Below are positions 25,207-33,334 of a DNA stretch of 64,000 bases, in pieces. Below the pieces are notes generated by a model. That model searched no databases. It worked only from the letters and a program-made list of their open reading frames with translations, and was not told where the DNA came from. The stretch lies in assembly GCA_963818925.1 (NCBI GenBank), contig CAWFTN010000001.1, forward strand, positions 2,108,001 to 2,172,000, written 5' to 3'. Positions within the stretch are counted from its first letter, which is position 1. Every line of letters begins with the position of its first letter. Both the position numbers and the translations under genes were made by a program. The DNA comes from JAMXLG01 sp963818925. Its GTDB lineage: Bacteria > Vulcanimicrobiota > Vulcanimicrobiia > Vulcanimicrobiales > Vulcanimicrobiaceae.

Positions 25207-25352
25207 TCGATGCCCGTTCCGAGGCCGATCGAGGCGAACATCATGGCGCTCGTCGCCGCGTCGAGATTCTGAACCGCCTTCAGTACGCCGACATCGACGC
25301 CCTGAGTAACACTCGCGGCGGCGAGGCTGGTCGCTACTCCGCTGAGATCCAT
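25194..25352 (-). CDS. YjfB-like putative motility protein (52 residues)
   Basis: The minus strand encodes MDLSGVATSLAAASVTQG, then VDVGVLKAVQNLDAATSAM and ends GLGTGIDAFA. The pattern (MD-hydrophobic, many Ala/Ser, a VLK core helix of the type IAVLKKAMD) resembles the YjfB family, small proteins often encoded with motility genes. GGAGG lies about 12 bases before the ATG. No flagellar gene is in the window, so a motility role here is only by family name. It lies upstream of the tandem secreted genes on the same strand, separated by a hairpin that spans its stop. Confidence 0.6.
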   Translation of the reverse strand: MDLSGVATSLAAASVTQGVDVGVLKAVQNLDAATSAMMFASIGLGTGIDAFA

Positions 25353-25418
25353 CTCTGTCTGAAACCTCCATACGTAATATCGGTAGATCAGGGTGAGAAG
25401 TTCTACACGAGGTTATTC

Positions 25419-25613
25419 ATGAATCCGCTGGTCGCCACGTTCGTCCGCCTGACCGTCGTCATCGCCGCCGCTATCGCGGGGCTGCTGCTCCTGGTCGTCC
25501 TATTGAAGGTCGTCATCGTCGCGGCCATCGTCGCCGGGCTGATCGTCGGTGGTCTCTTCCTCTATAATCTCATCCGGCGCCGCCGCCGGGACGTCGCCGT
25601 CAGCCGGCGGTAA
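25419..25613 (+). CDS. Small two-helix membrane protein
   Basis: 64 residues. Two strongly hydrophobic segments (about 7-30 and 32-50) made mostly of Val, Ile, Leu and Ala end in an Arg-rich cytoplasmic tail (IRRRRRDVAVSRR). GAGGT lies 8 bases before the ATG. The frame upstream of the ATG is open much further but crosses the YjfB-like gene and is not used. The 3' end overlaps the convergent hydrolase by 14 bases. No family recognised. Confidence 0.65.
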   Translation: MNPLVATFVRLTVVIAAAIAGLLLLVVLLKVVIVAAIVAGLIVGGLFLYNLIRRRRRDVAVSRR

Positions 25614-26394
25614 AGGCCTCGAGAAAAGCAGCCAGGCGGTCTTCCTCTTCAATCATCGGGACGTGGCCGGAGGCCTCCATCCACTCCACCCGCGCGTTCG
25701 GAAAGACCCGGCCCATCCGCTCCGTCTCCTCCCGCGGAACGACGGGATCGGCGTTCCCGCCGACGGCCAGAACCGGCATCCCGAGCTCGGGCGCAATGTC
25801 CTCCGCAGAGTCTCTCAGGGCCATCCCGCGCAGCATCGACGCGAGCCCGCGTGCGGTGTTGTTTTCCGCGATTTTTCGGGCTTTTTCGACGATTTCACGC
25901 TGATTTTCCAATGTTTTAGGAGCAAAAAGCGCCGGTACGTTTTTGTCGAGAATCTCGTCGATCGAACCGCTCGTTTCCAATCGCGACGCGAGTTCGTTTC
26001 TTGCCTTCGCGATCTCCGGCGTGTCGGCGACGATCCGACTGCAAACGAGTGCGAGACGCGCGACGCGTTCGACATACATGCGCGCGAATGCGAGCGCGAC
26101 GTACCCGCCGAGAGAGTGTCCGACGATCGTCGCGCGATCGATCGACAAGTGATCCATCACCGCCGCAACGTCGCCGGCAAGTGTTTCCATCAAATACGGG
26201 CCGCCGGCAACGCTCGATGCGCCCATGCCGCGCAAGTCCAGCGCGACAACGCGATGCGCGCGCGCGAGCACCGGGATCTGCGCGTTCCAGATTTCTTTTG
26301 CGAGCGGAAATCCATGAATCAGCACTACTGCATCATCGCTTGAACCATCGATACGCGCATCGATTCGCACGTCGTCATGAACTAAAACTTGCAT
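25600..26394 (-). CDS. Alpha/beta hydrolase
   Basis: 264 residues, canonical alpha/beta fold. LIHGFPLAKEIW is the oxyanion region, GHSLGGYVAL carries the nucleophilic serine, NADPVVPREE the acid and ASGHVPMIEE the histidine. It resembles the pimeloyl-ACP-esterase/3-oxoadipate enol-lactonase group, but substrate cannot be assigned. It stands alone, divergent from the histone-like gene with 76 bases between the starts. Confidence 0.85.
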   Translation of the reverse strand: MQVLVHDDVRIDARIDGSSDDAVVLIHGFPLAKEIWNAQIPVLARAHRVVALDLRGMGASSVAGGPYLMETLAGDVAAVMDHLSIDRATIVGHSLGGYVALAFARMYVERVARLALVCSRIVADTPEIAKARNELASRLETSGSIDEILDKNVPALFAPKTLENQREIVEKARKIAENNTARGLASMLRGMALRDSAEDIAPELGMPVLAVGGNADPVVPREETERMGRVFPNARVEWMEASGHVPMIEEEDRLAAFLEAFTAG

Positions 26395-26470
26395 TGATGC
26401 TCGATATTGTGTATAAGGGGTTTAACAACCCTGGTTGCTTGGCGACCAGAGAAAGGCCGACTCCACGCAC

Positions 26471-26788
26471 ATGGCAGTCAAACGTAGAAAGAAAGCGGCG
26501 GCGAAACCCGCAGCTCGTAAAGCGGCTCCGAAGCGCAAAGCAGCAGCCCGCAAGACCACGCGCAAGAAGGCGACGACGCGTCGCAAGAGCACGCGCAAGA
26601 AAGCCGCAGGCGGACGCAAGAAGGCCACGCGACGTAAGAAGACCGCAGGCCGCAAAAAGACGACGCGCAAGAAGGCAACTCGCAAGAAGAGCACGCGCAA
26701 GTCTACCGCTCGCAAGACGACGCGTAAGGCTTCGGCTCGCAAGACGACCCGCCGCAAGGCAACGCGCCGGAAGAAAGCAGCAGCTTAA
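26471..26788 (+). CDS. Histone-H1-like Lys/Arg/Ala-rich protein 1
   Basis: 105 residues, almost entirely Lys, Arg, Ala and Thr in short units such as KKATRRK and ARKTTRK. This composition matches bacterial histone-H1-like (Hc1/KAP-type) DNA-binding proteins, which bind DNA through unstructured basic tails. The start is the ATG at 26471. An in-frame ATG at 26435 would add 12 residues of ordinary composition. A strong terminator follows. A second such protein is at 32944. The repeat composition is prone to expansion, so length may vary between strains. Confidence 0.75.
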   Translation: MAVKRRKKAAAKPAARKAAPKRKAAARKTTRKKATTRRKSTRKKAAGGRKKATRRKKTAGRKKTTRKKATRKKSTRKSTARKTTRKASARKTTRRKATRRKKAAA

Positions 26789-26811
26789 ACCGGCGTTTTT
26801 TACGCTGATTC

Positions 26812-26839
26812 GCGAGCCGCATCTGCGGCTCGCTTTTTT
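26812..26839 (+). terminator. Rho-independent terminator after the histone-like gene
   Basis: GCGAGCCGCA (26812-26821) and TGCGGCTCGC (26824-26833) form a perfect 10-bp stem followed by TTTTTT. It lies between this gene and the convergent MFS gene. Confidence 0.9.
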
Positions 26840-26875
26840 ATTTCCGGCGCTTTGTGACCGATCTCAATGAAGTGT

Positions 26876-28105
26876 TTATACGGTACGGATGATTGGGTTG
26901 ATGATGTAGACGGCTAGAACGATAATTAGGCTGATTCCGCCGGTTATTGCGAAGGTGGTGTGGAGGCCGATTACGGCGGCGATTGCGCCTAAGACGAGTG
27001 ATCCGCCGGGTACTATTCCTACGGCGATCATTGTGTAGACGGACATTGCTCGGCCTCTTACGTCGTCTGGTGAGAGGGTTTGGACGAGTGTGTTTGAGGC
27101 GCCTAGGAATGCTAGAGTGCCTAGGCCGATGAGGAAAAATACTGGGATTGATGCGCCGATCTTCCAGATGAATCCTAAGAGTAAGACGCCGGCGGACATT
27201 GTTGCTCCGGCGATGATCCATTGGGTTGAGCGGCGTTCTCTTCCGGCGAACGCGGCGGTTACTAGCGCTCCGCCGAATCCGCCGATGCCGACGGCTGCTA
27301 CAGCCCAGCCGAGTGCGGCGGCGTCGCCGTGGAGTGTGTTGACGATGAACGCTGGAATCAATTGACTGTATGGGCGCACGAGTAGCGCGGATGCGGTGAA
27401 GACGAGGATGATCCAGCGTAGGATTTGATGGTGCGCGAGAAAGCGCAGACCGGTCCGAATGGATCGCAGCATCGGTTCGCGCGGTGCGCCTGACGGTGGT
27501 GAGGGCGCCATCATGAGAATTGCGACGACGACGGCGAGCGTTGCGACGGCATTGATGTAGAATGATCCGGCGACGCCGACCCACACGATCAATAAGCCGG
27601 CGATGGCGGGACCGATGACGGCGGGCGCGTTGAATGCGACGGATGTGAGACCGATTGCGTTGCCGACGAGCGGACGATCGACGAGTAGCGGTGTCCAGCT
27701 TTGGCGTACGGGCGCGTCGAAGGCGTTTGCAGCGGCGTTAATGGCCGAAATCACGATCAGTCCCGGCATCGTTAAATGACGGGCGCTCGAGAGGACGGCA
27801 AGTGCCAGCGCGGCGAGCGACATCGTGACGTTGGTGGCGATCAGCACGCGGCGGCGCGGTTGCGTGTCGGCGACGACGCCGGCGACGGGTGAAAGAAAGA
27901 GCACGGGAACCGCACGCGCTCCGCCGAGGATGCCGAGATAGAGTGCGGCGCGATGCGGCGACCCGGCGAGTTGCGATACGTAATAGCCCATCGCCGTGAA
28001 TTGCATCCATGTCCCGAGATTGGAGATCATCAAGCCGAGCCAGAGAAGGCGAAAGTCGCGGAAGCGCAGCGGCGCGAGAATGGTCAGGCCGCCGCTATCT
28101 CGCAT
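26876..28105 (-). CDS. MFS transporter (EntS/MFS_3-type exporter)
   Basis: 409 residues with about 12 hydrophobic segments. Family cues are FRLLWLGLMISNLGTWMQ at the first helix, the loop DTQPRRRVLIATN after helix 2 and FDAPVRQSWTPLLV after helix 4, all typical of the MFS_3 group of siderophore and drug exporters. The substrate is unknown. Its start overlaps the cytidylate-kinase-like gene end by 11 bases, so the two form an operon. The 3' third of the gene (about 26880-27450) has a marked G+T excess on the plus strand and codon choice unlike the 5' part. Confidence 0.85.
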   Translation of the reverse strand: MRDSGGLTILAPLRFRDFRLLWLGLMISNLGTWMQFTAMGYYVSQLAGSPHRAALYLGILGGARAVPVLFLSPVAGVVADTQPRRRVLIATNVTMSLAALALAVLSSARHLTMPGLIVISAINAAANAFDAPVRQSWTPLLVDRPLVGNAIGLTSVAFNAPAVIGPAIAGLLIVWVGVAGSFYINAVATLAVVVAILMMAPSPPSGAPREPMLRSIRTGLRFLAHHQILRWIILVFTASALLVRPYSQLIPAFIVNTLHGDAAALGWAVAAVGIGGFGGALVTAAFAGRERRSTQWIIAGATMSAGVLLLGFIWKIGASIPVFFLIGLGTLAFLGASNTLVQTLSPDDVRGRAMSVYTMIAVGIVPGGSLVLGAIAAVIGLHTTFAITGGISLIIVLAVYIINPIIRTV

Positions 28106-28700
28106 GCGCCGCCGCTACGATCAGCTTTGCCGACCCCTCTTCGCCGAACGTGGATGTGTCGATCGCGAGATCGACGACTGCCGACGACCCGATGTCGACC
28201 TTGTACCAGTCGCGCAAATGCGCGCGGCGCGCGCGATCGATGCGGTCAACTTCCGCGGCCGCCGTTTTTTCATCAAGGCCGAGGGTCTGCGTGACGCGTT
28301 CGATGCGCCACTCGCGCGGAGCGAACATGTACACGCGCAATACGTCGGGACGCCGGCCGAGAATCACCGAAGCACCGCGTCCGATGATGATGCAGTTTCC
28401 GCGCGCCGCGTAGTCGCGAACCGCGCGCTGGACCTCGCGCAAGAGCGACTCATCGAACGTCTCGCCGAAATTTTCGGCGACGACTTCCGGTGTTGCGAGT
28501 TCCAGGCTGGAAAGCAGGCGCGATCCGAGCGAACGGCCCGATTCTTCGGCTTCCAGCGCGACGCTACGACTGATGCGCATACGCTTTGCAACGACGACGG
28601 GCAGTTGACGGTCTACAACCGTATAGCCAAGCTCCGCCGCGGCGCGGGCGGCGATGTCCACCGCGCCCGACCCATATTTGTTGGAGATCGTGACGATCAC
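28095..28700 (-). CDS. Cytidylate-kinase-like protein
   Basis: 201 residues, GTG start. It begins MIVTISNKYGSGAVDIAARAA, a P-loop variant of the cytidylate-kinase-like family (ISxxxGSGG), then VVDRQLPVVVAKRM, a GRGASVILG strand and RVTQTLGLDEKTA followed by the LID-like DRARRAHLRDWY. The family phosphorylates a nucleoside monophosphate or an uncharacterised substrate; the Lys/Thr of a standard Walker A is absent here, so activity is uncertain. It is the first gene of the operon with the MFS exporter. Only 18 bases separate its start codon from the divergent ABC ATPase. Confidence 0.75.
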   Translation of the reverse strand: MIVTISNKYGSGAVDIAARAAAELGYTVVDRQLPVVVAKRMRISRSVALEAEESGRSLGSRLLSSLELATPEVVAENFGETFDESLLREVQRAVRDYAARGNCIIIGRGASVILGRRPDVLRVYMFAPREWRIERVTQTLGLDEKTAAAEVDRIDRARRAHLRDWYKVDIGSSAVVDLAIDTSTFGEEGSAKLIVAAAHAR

Positions 28701-28718
28701 AGCGAAAGAAGTTTAGCG

Positions 28719-29729
28719 ATGCCGATCATCGAGACCCGCGACCTGCGCAAAGTGTTCCGCAGCGTCCGTCGTACACCGGGAGCGCTCGGCGCCCTCCGCA
28801 CGCTCTTCTCGCGCGCGATCGAGGAGCGCGTGGCAGTCGATGGTGTTTCGATGTCGCTCGAAGCAGGCGAGTTGGTTGGATACATCGGTCCGAACGGCGC
28901 AGGCAAGTCGACGACGATTAAGATGCTAACCGGCATTTTGGTTCCCACTTCCGGAACGATCGATGTTGCCGGGCTCGTTCCGTACGAACGCCGCAAAGAA
29001 AACGCGCGCAACATCGGGGTCGTTTTTGGACAGCGCAGCCAGCTGTACTGGGATTTGCCGCTCATCGAATCGTTCGAACTGCTGCGCGCAATCTATGGCA
29101 TCCCGCAAACCACGTACAATCGCAATCTCGATGAATTCATTCAACTGCTGCAGATGGACGAGTTCTTACGGACCCCCGTCCGGCAACTTTCGCTCGGACA
29201 ACGGATGCGCGGCGACTTCGCTGCAGCGCTTCTTCACGATCCGAAGATCGTGTACTTGGACGAACCCACCATCGGGCTGGACGTCGTCGCCAAAGAAGCA
29301 ATTCGCGAGTTCATCGCGCGGATCAATGACGAACGCGGCACGACGATCATCCTGACGACGCACGACCTTGCCGACGTCGAACGGTTGTGCCGGCGCATCG
29401 TCTTGATCGATCGCGGAACGATCATTTACGACGGAAACGTCGAGCGAATCAAGAGCGAGTACGGACGCTTCCGCCGCCTCGTGCTCCGATTCGAAGAACC
29501 GGTCGAGACGCCGCAGTTGCCGGGTGCCGAACTCGAAGAGTCGGACGGAACGATCGCACGCTTCCGATTCGATCGCAACCGCGAGCGCGCGGATCTTTTG
29601 ATCCGTGAGGCGAGCGAACGCTACAAGCTCGAAGACGTCACGCTCGAAGAGCCGGACCTGGAATTGATCATCCGGCGTATCTACCTGGAAGGGTATCGCA
29701 GCTCCGAGAGTGCGGTCGTTCCCGACTAA
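28719..29729 (+). CDS. ABC-2 exporter ATPase (COG4586-like)
   Basis: 336 residues. Walker A is GPNGAGKST, the Q loop region VVFGQRSQLYWDLP, the signature LSLGQRMR, Walker B IVYLDEPTIGLD and the switch TTHDL. The long N-terminal insert before Walker A and the extended C-terminal domain (about 230-336) are typical of the ATPase of a three-gene ABC-2 exporter. The matching permeases are most likely at 32104-32895 and 37550-38344, separated from it by unrelated genes. The start is the ATG at 28719; the longer frame crosses the divergent kinase gene. Confidence 0.88.
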   Translation: MPIIETRDLRKVFRSVRRTPGALGALRTLFSRAIEERVAVDGVSMSLEAGELVGYIGPNGAGKSTTIKMLTGILVPTSGTIDVAGLVPYERRKENARNIGVVFGQRSQLYWDLPLIESFELLRAIYGIPQTTYNRNLDEFIQLLQMDEFLRTPVRQLSLGQRMRGDFAAALLHDPKIVYLDEPTIGLDVVAKEAIREFIARINDERGTTIILTTHDLADVERLCRRIVLIDRGTIIYDGNVERIKSEYGRFRRLVLRFEEPVETPQLPGAELEESDGTIARFRFDRNRERADLLIREASERYKLEDVTLEEPDLELIIRRIYLEGYRSSESAVVPD

Positions 29730-30286
29730 AACGTCTCGTCGCAGACGCGCGCGATCATCTCCGCGCGATTTCGCGAATCCGTCTTTCTCAGCAGTGTTTT
29801 GATGTAGTCCGAAACGGTCGTCTCCGCGACGCACATTGCCCGGCCGATCTCTTCGCCGCTGTGCCCTCGCAGCACGAGGCGCAATACTTCGCTTTCGCGA
29901 TTCGTGAGGCGATAGTGTTCGCGCGCGCGTTTGACCGAGTCCCGGACGCTTCGTTCTTCGACGAGCAGCGCCATGACGGTTTTGCCGCGTGCGCCGCGCA
30001 AGCGTGAGACGCGAACCACAAGCGACGGCACCGGTTCGATCACGACGTCGCGTCCCGTCGTTTCGACTCGCCGTACCGCATCGCGAAGCTGCAATTCGAT
30101 CGGGAGCGGAAAACGGTCGAGATAGTCGGCCGGTATTCGCAACAGGCGCGAGAGCAGTTCCAGTGCGCCCGGGTCTGCGAATTCGATATTGTACTGCTCG
30201 CCGATCAAAAGAACGCGGCTGAAAGCGCGGCGTTTCAACACGATATCTTCGGACGGCGCTATAGAAGAATGTAAGTCAAGGGACAT
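29726..30286 (-). CDS. LuxR-type HTH transcriptional regulator
   Basis: 186 residues. The C-terminal helix-turn-helix (about 125-180) reads YRLTNRESEVLRLVLRG, then SGEEIGRAMCVAETTVSDYIK, matching the GerE/LuxR family. The N-terminal 110 residues (with NIEFADPGALELLSRLL) look like a small PAS-like sensor and lack a response-regulator receiver domain. It probably senses an intracellular signal directly. Its stop overlaps the convergent ABC ATPase by 4 bases. No operator could be located. Confidence 0.8.
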   Translation of the reverse strand: MSLDLHSSIAPSEDIVLKRRAFSRVLLIGEQYNIEFADPGALELLSRLLRIPADYLDRFPLPIELQLRDAVRRVETTGRDVVIEPVPSLVVRVSRLRGARGKTVMALLVEERSVRDSVKRAREHYRLTNRESEVLRLVLRGHSGEEIGRAMCVAETTVSDYIKTLLRKTDSRNRAEMIARVCDETF

Positions 30287-30469
30287 GCGTCGGTTCCTTT
30301 AAAAGCCTACCGTGAGAGGCGTGGGCTTTACGTTACTATTGGGCCGGTAACGCTCCTTCGTTCGAAAGGCCCATTTCCAGTGAAGAACGGTACGGTCGAA
30401 CAGCGGCAAATGGCTTGCTTGCTCGCGCATCGCCAGGAGATCGGGCCCGCGCGCTCGGACACCGCTTCT

Positions 30470-31123
30470 ATGATTCTGTCAAGCGGAACGAAGAAGCCAA
30501 AGATTCATGCGAATGCGTATGTCGCACCGACCGCGATCGTCAGCGGCGACGTAACGATCGGTGCGGGATGCTCCGTCTTGCACGGTGCGATCATTACCGC
30601 CGAGGGTGCACCGGTAACGATCGGATCGGATTGCGTGATCATGGAGCACGCGGTCGTGAAGTCGAGCGGCGGGAGCGCGCTGCAATTCCCGGTGACAATC
30701 GGCGACCGGTGCATGGTTGGGTCGCATGCGTTCGTCGTCGGTGCGACGTTGCAAAAGGGCTGCGCGATCGGCAGCGGCGCGCGGATCTACAACGGCGTAA
30801 CGATTCAATCCAATACGCGCGTCGCACCGAACGCGGTGAAAGAACCGACGGGCGACTTCAACGAAGCGGTGTTCAACATCGAGAAGGCGCCGGACGCCAA
30901 CGCAAAAGCCGCGCACACGTACGCGAATTTTCTGCGCAAGACGCACGCGCAGGATACGGTGCTCGACGCGCACGTCGGCACGGCTCCCGCAGGTCGCGCG
31001 CGCGAAGACAAAGATACGTTGGCAGCGCCTGTTGAGGCGGATACGGTCGTGGACGTGATGATGCTCGAGCTTCAGGAGATGGAAGCTCGCCGCCGCGAAG
31101 CGCTAAAAAAACCGAAACGTTAG
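30470..31123 (+). CDS. Gamma-carbonic-anhydrase-like hexapeptide-repeat protein
   Basis: 217 residues from the ATG at 30470. Left-handed beta-helix repeats (VAPTAIVSGDVTIGAGCSV, VTIGSDCVIMEH, VTIGDRCMVGSH) are followed by a C-terminal helix region. The family includes gamma-carbonic anhydrases and acetyltransferase-like proteins; the metal histidines of CamH are partly visible (MEHAV, GSHAF). The conserved start MILSSGTKKPKIHANAY supports 30470. A GTG at 30380 and an ATG at 30410 in frame would add 20-30 ordinary residues. The long acidic C-terminal tail (about 130-217) is unusual for the family. Confidence 0.75.
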   Translation: MILSSGTKKPKIHANAYVAPTAIVSGDVTIGAGCSVLHGAIITAEGAPVTIGSDCVIMEHAVVKSSGGSALQFPVTIGDRCMVGSHAFVVGATLQKGCAIGSGARIYNGVTIQSNTRVAPNAVKEPTGDFNEAVFNIEKAPDANAKAAHTYANFLRKTHAQDTVLDAHVGTAPAGRAREDKDTLAAPVEADTVVDVMMLELQEMEARRREALKKPKR

Positions 31124-31999
31124 CTACGATGCGTCGGGAGCGTCGACACTCGTAAATGACGCCGGCGTTGTCGCCTGCGGGGGATGCTTTGCAGGCGCAC
31201 GCCGCGCACGAATGCGCTGCACGACGAAGTCTGTGAGTCCCGGATACGAATAGTAGCCTGACTTCGCGCCGACACGCTGGAGCGGACGAGCCGTTCCCGC
31301 TTCGACTTCGCGGAAGAGCGGCCCGAGGTGATCGAGACTGTCGAGAATCGCCATGTGCTCGATCACGCGATGATTGTCGTTACGCACGTCGACGTTCGTG
31401 AGACGCCGCTGCAAGTAGACGTCGCCACCGTCGAGCTCGTCGCTGATGTGGATCAGACTGTAGCCGATGTTGTCGTAGTCTTCGTTATACAGGGTCCAGA
31501 ACGGCGAATAGAGGCCCTTATACTCCGGCGTGATGCCGACGTGCAACATCATGATGCCGAGGCGTGCCGTCGCGCGTAGACGCTTGCTGAAATACTGATT
31601 GATGCAGTGCGCGAAGATCAGATCCGGTTTCTGCGCGGCGACCCAATCGATGACCTCCGGCTTGTTGACGTTGTCCGTGTACAGCGCAGGCGCGGGCTCG
31701 TACGGGTCGTGCATGGAAGCCAGGTACTCGTTCGCCATGACGTTCGAACGAAATGTATTCTTCGCACGGCGGGCGGTTGCTCGGTCATACGCAAAATAAG
31801 CGATCTCGTCGACCGTTTTGAACAAGCCCCGGCGTTTCAGCCGGCGCTTGAGGAACTCACGACGCCCCTTCCATGACGTGTGCCAGCGCGCTTCCCGATT
31901 GAGCCAAACGTCGCCGACAGCAGTCGCTTCGCGGGCAAGGGTGCGTGCCACGCAGCGATTGAGGGGGTTATCATAGCCGATGAATACCACTCGCAGCAT
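31124..31999 (-). CDS. Formyltransferase-fold protein with altered catalytic Asn
   Basis: 291 residues. The core KPDLIFAHCINQYF, MMLHVGITPEYKGLYSPFW and IHISDELDGGDV match the formyl-transferase N-terminal fold of methionyl-tRNA, GART and sugar-amine formyltransferases. The usual catalytic Asn-x-His is Met-Leu-His here (DNA checked on both strands) while the His and the later Asp are kept. It may still act on a sugar or amine, or be an inactive relative. The ATG at 31999 (MLRVVFIGYDNPLNR) is preferred to 32053. Abuts the convergent hexapeptide-repeat gene with no gap. Confidence 0.7.
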   Translation of the reverse strand: MLRVVFIGYDNPLNRCVARTLAREATAVGDVWLNREARWHTSWKGRREFLKRRLKRRGLFKTVDEIAYFAYDRATARRAKNTFRSNVMANEYLASMHDPYEPAPALYTDNVNKPEVIDWVAAQKPDLIFAHCINQYFSKRLRATARLGIMMLHVGITPEYKGLYSPFWTLYNEDYDNIGYSLIHISDELDGGDVYLQRRLTNVDVRNDNHRVIEHMAILDSLDHLGPLFREVEAGTARPLQRVGAKSGYYSYPGLTDFVVQRIRARRAPAKHPPQATTPASFTSVDAPDAS

Positions 32000-32103
32000 A
32001 GCGCTAGAGTACTGCAAACGGACATGGGCCCAAAAGGAAAGAGAGGCCCACACCGGGTGGGACGTTAAGCCCTAAGAGAAAAAAGGAGTTTCACGAGCCC
32101 CTC

Positions 32104-32895
32104 ATGACGACGGCGCCCTACATCGAGTTTGCGAAAAAAGCATTCGCGCGCGAGGCCACCTACCGGATGGAGGTCCTGACGGAGGTCGGGTCTCTTGTTT
32201 TACGCGTCTACCTGCTTCGATCGCTATGGACCGCGCTATACGCGCAGAATGCGATGCCGCTCAACTTACCGCTCCACTCGATGATCACGTACGCGACCGT
32301 TTCACTGCTGATGTCGCTGATTCTCGAGGTGGACGGTACGCGGCTGATCCGCGAGAAGGTTCGCGAAGGGACGATCGCTACGGACCTGATGAAGCCGATC
32401 AGCGTGCCGATGTACTTCTTCTCGGACGGCGTCGGGCAGACGATGCTGCATGCCGTGCTGGTCATTCCGTCGCTCGCGTTTGCGCTGCTGCTCGTGCGCA
32501 TCGATGTGCCGCCGATCGATACCCTCGGCGCGTTCGCGCTTTCGTTTATCTTGGGCTACTGCGTGAACTTCTTCTTGAACTTCCTCATGAACTCGATCGC
32601 GTTTTGGACGCTCGAGACGTTCGCGGTGCAGCTGGTCGTGCGGTGGGTTTCGGACCTGCTTTCCGGTCAGATCATCCCGTTGACGTTCTTTCCAGGCGTG
32701 GTCGGACGGATTGTGTTTGGGCTGCCGTTTGCCGCGATTTATTCAACGCCGTTGCTTATCTATGTCGGCGTGATTCCGCGCTCGCAATGGGCAACGTATC
32801 TCTTCGTGCAAGTCATCTGGCTCGTGCTGTTCGGCACGCTATCGACACTTGTGTGGCGAGCGGCGTCGCGGCGAGTCGTCGTGCAGGGTGGTTGA
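32104..32895 (+). CDS. ABC-2 exporter permease (COG4587-like)
   Basis: 263 residues with six hydrophobic segments. The start MTTAPYIEFAKKAFAREATYRMEVLTEVG and the loop VDGTRLIREKVREGTIATDLMKPISVPMYFF, which holds the amphipathic elbow segment, match the first permease of three-gene ABC-2 exporters whose ATPase is COG4586-like (28719). It would form the transmembrane half with the permease at 37550. Substrate unknown. Upstream AAAGGAG is 16 bases from the ATG, too far for a good ribosome-binding site. Confidence 0.82.
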   Translation: MTTAPYIEFAKKAFAREATYRMEVLTEVGSLVLRVYLLRSLWTALYAQNAMPLNLPLHSMITYATVSLLMSLILEVDGTRLIREKVREGTIATDLMKPISVPMYFFSDGVGQTMLHAVLVIPSLAFALLLVRIDVPPIDTLGAFALSFILGYCVNFFLNFLMNSIAFWTLETFAVQLVVRWVSDLLSGQIIPLTFFPGVVGRIVFGLPFAAIYSTPLLIYVGVIPRSQWATYLFVQVIWLVLFGTLSTLVWRAASRRVVVQGG

Positions 32896-32943
32896 ACGGC
32901 GCGCGGCGTTTTGAGCGTCGCGCAAGCGGGGGAGAACGGTAGA

Positions 32944-33321
32944 ATGGCAGCAAGAAAAACCAGCAAAAAAACGTCGAGCGGCAAGAAATCGACGACGGCG
33001 AAACGGTCCACCGCTAAGAAGTCCAGCGCTAAGAAGTCCGCCACGAAGAAGCCGGCGGCCAAAAAGACATCGAAAAAGACGCCGGCGGTGAAAGCGATTT
33101 CCGGCAGCGTTGCGAAAGGCGCGAAGCGCGTCAAGAAGGCAACGGCCGGCGCTGAAAAGAGTGCGAAAAAAGCGACGACGGGCGCGAAAAAGCTCGGCGT
33201 TATTATGGAAGTAGCCGGCGCCGTGCTCGAAACGGGAGCCGCGCTTGCTGAGCAAGCACTCTCGCGCCGTGGACGTTCGAAAAAGTCGTCCGACGAACGC
33301 AGTCGATCCCGTAAGGCATAG
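32944..33321 (+). CDS. Histone-H1-like Lys/Ala-rich protein 2
   Basis: 125 residues. The first 75 residues are Lys/Ala/Thr/Ser repeats (TAKRSTAKKSSAKKSATKK); residues about 80-110 (LGVIMEVAGAVLETGAALAEQALS) form a hydrophobic helix-like segment absent from the first histone-like protein. The tail is basic again. GGGGAG lies 10 bases before the ATG. It likely binds DNA; the hydrophobic segment could allow oligomerisation or membrane contact. It follows the exporter permease by 48 bases and may be cotranscribed. Confidence 0.7.
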   Translation: MAARKTSKKTSSGKKSTTAKRSTAKKSSAKKSATKKPAAKKTSKKTPAVKAISGSVAKGAKRVKKATAGAEKSAKKATTGAKKLGVIMEVAGAVLETGAALAEQALSRRGRSKKSSDERSRSRKA

Positions 33322-33334
33322 CGTGGGCTGAGAT

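Noticed and set aside
26471..26788. Short periodic AAG/CGC pattern considered as a satellite or CRISPR-like repeat
   Set aside because: The periodicity comes from Lys/Arg codons in an intact reading frame; unit lengths are irregular and no spacers exist.
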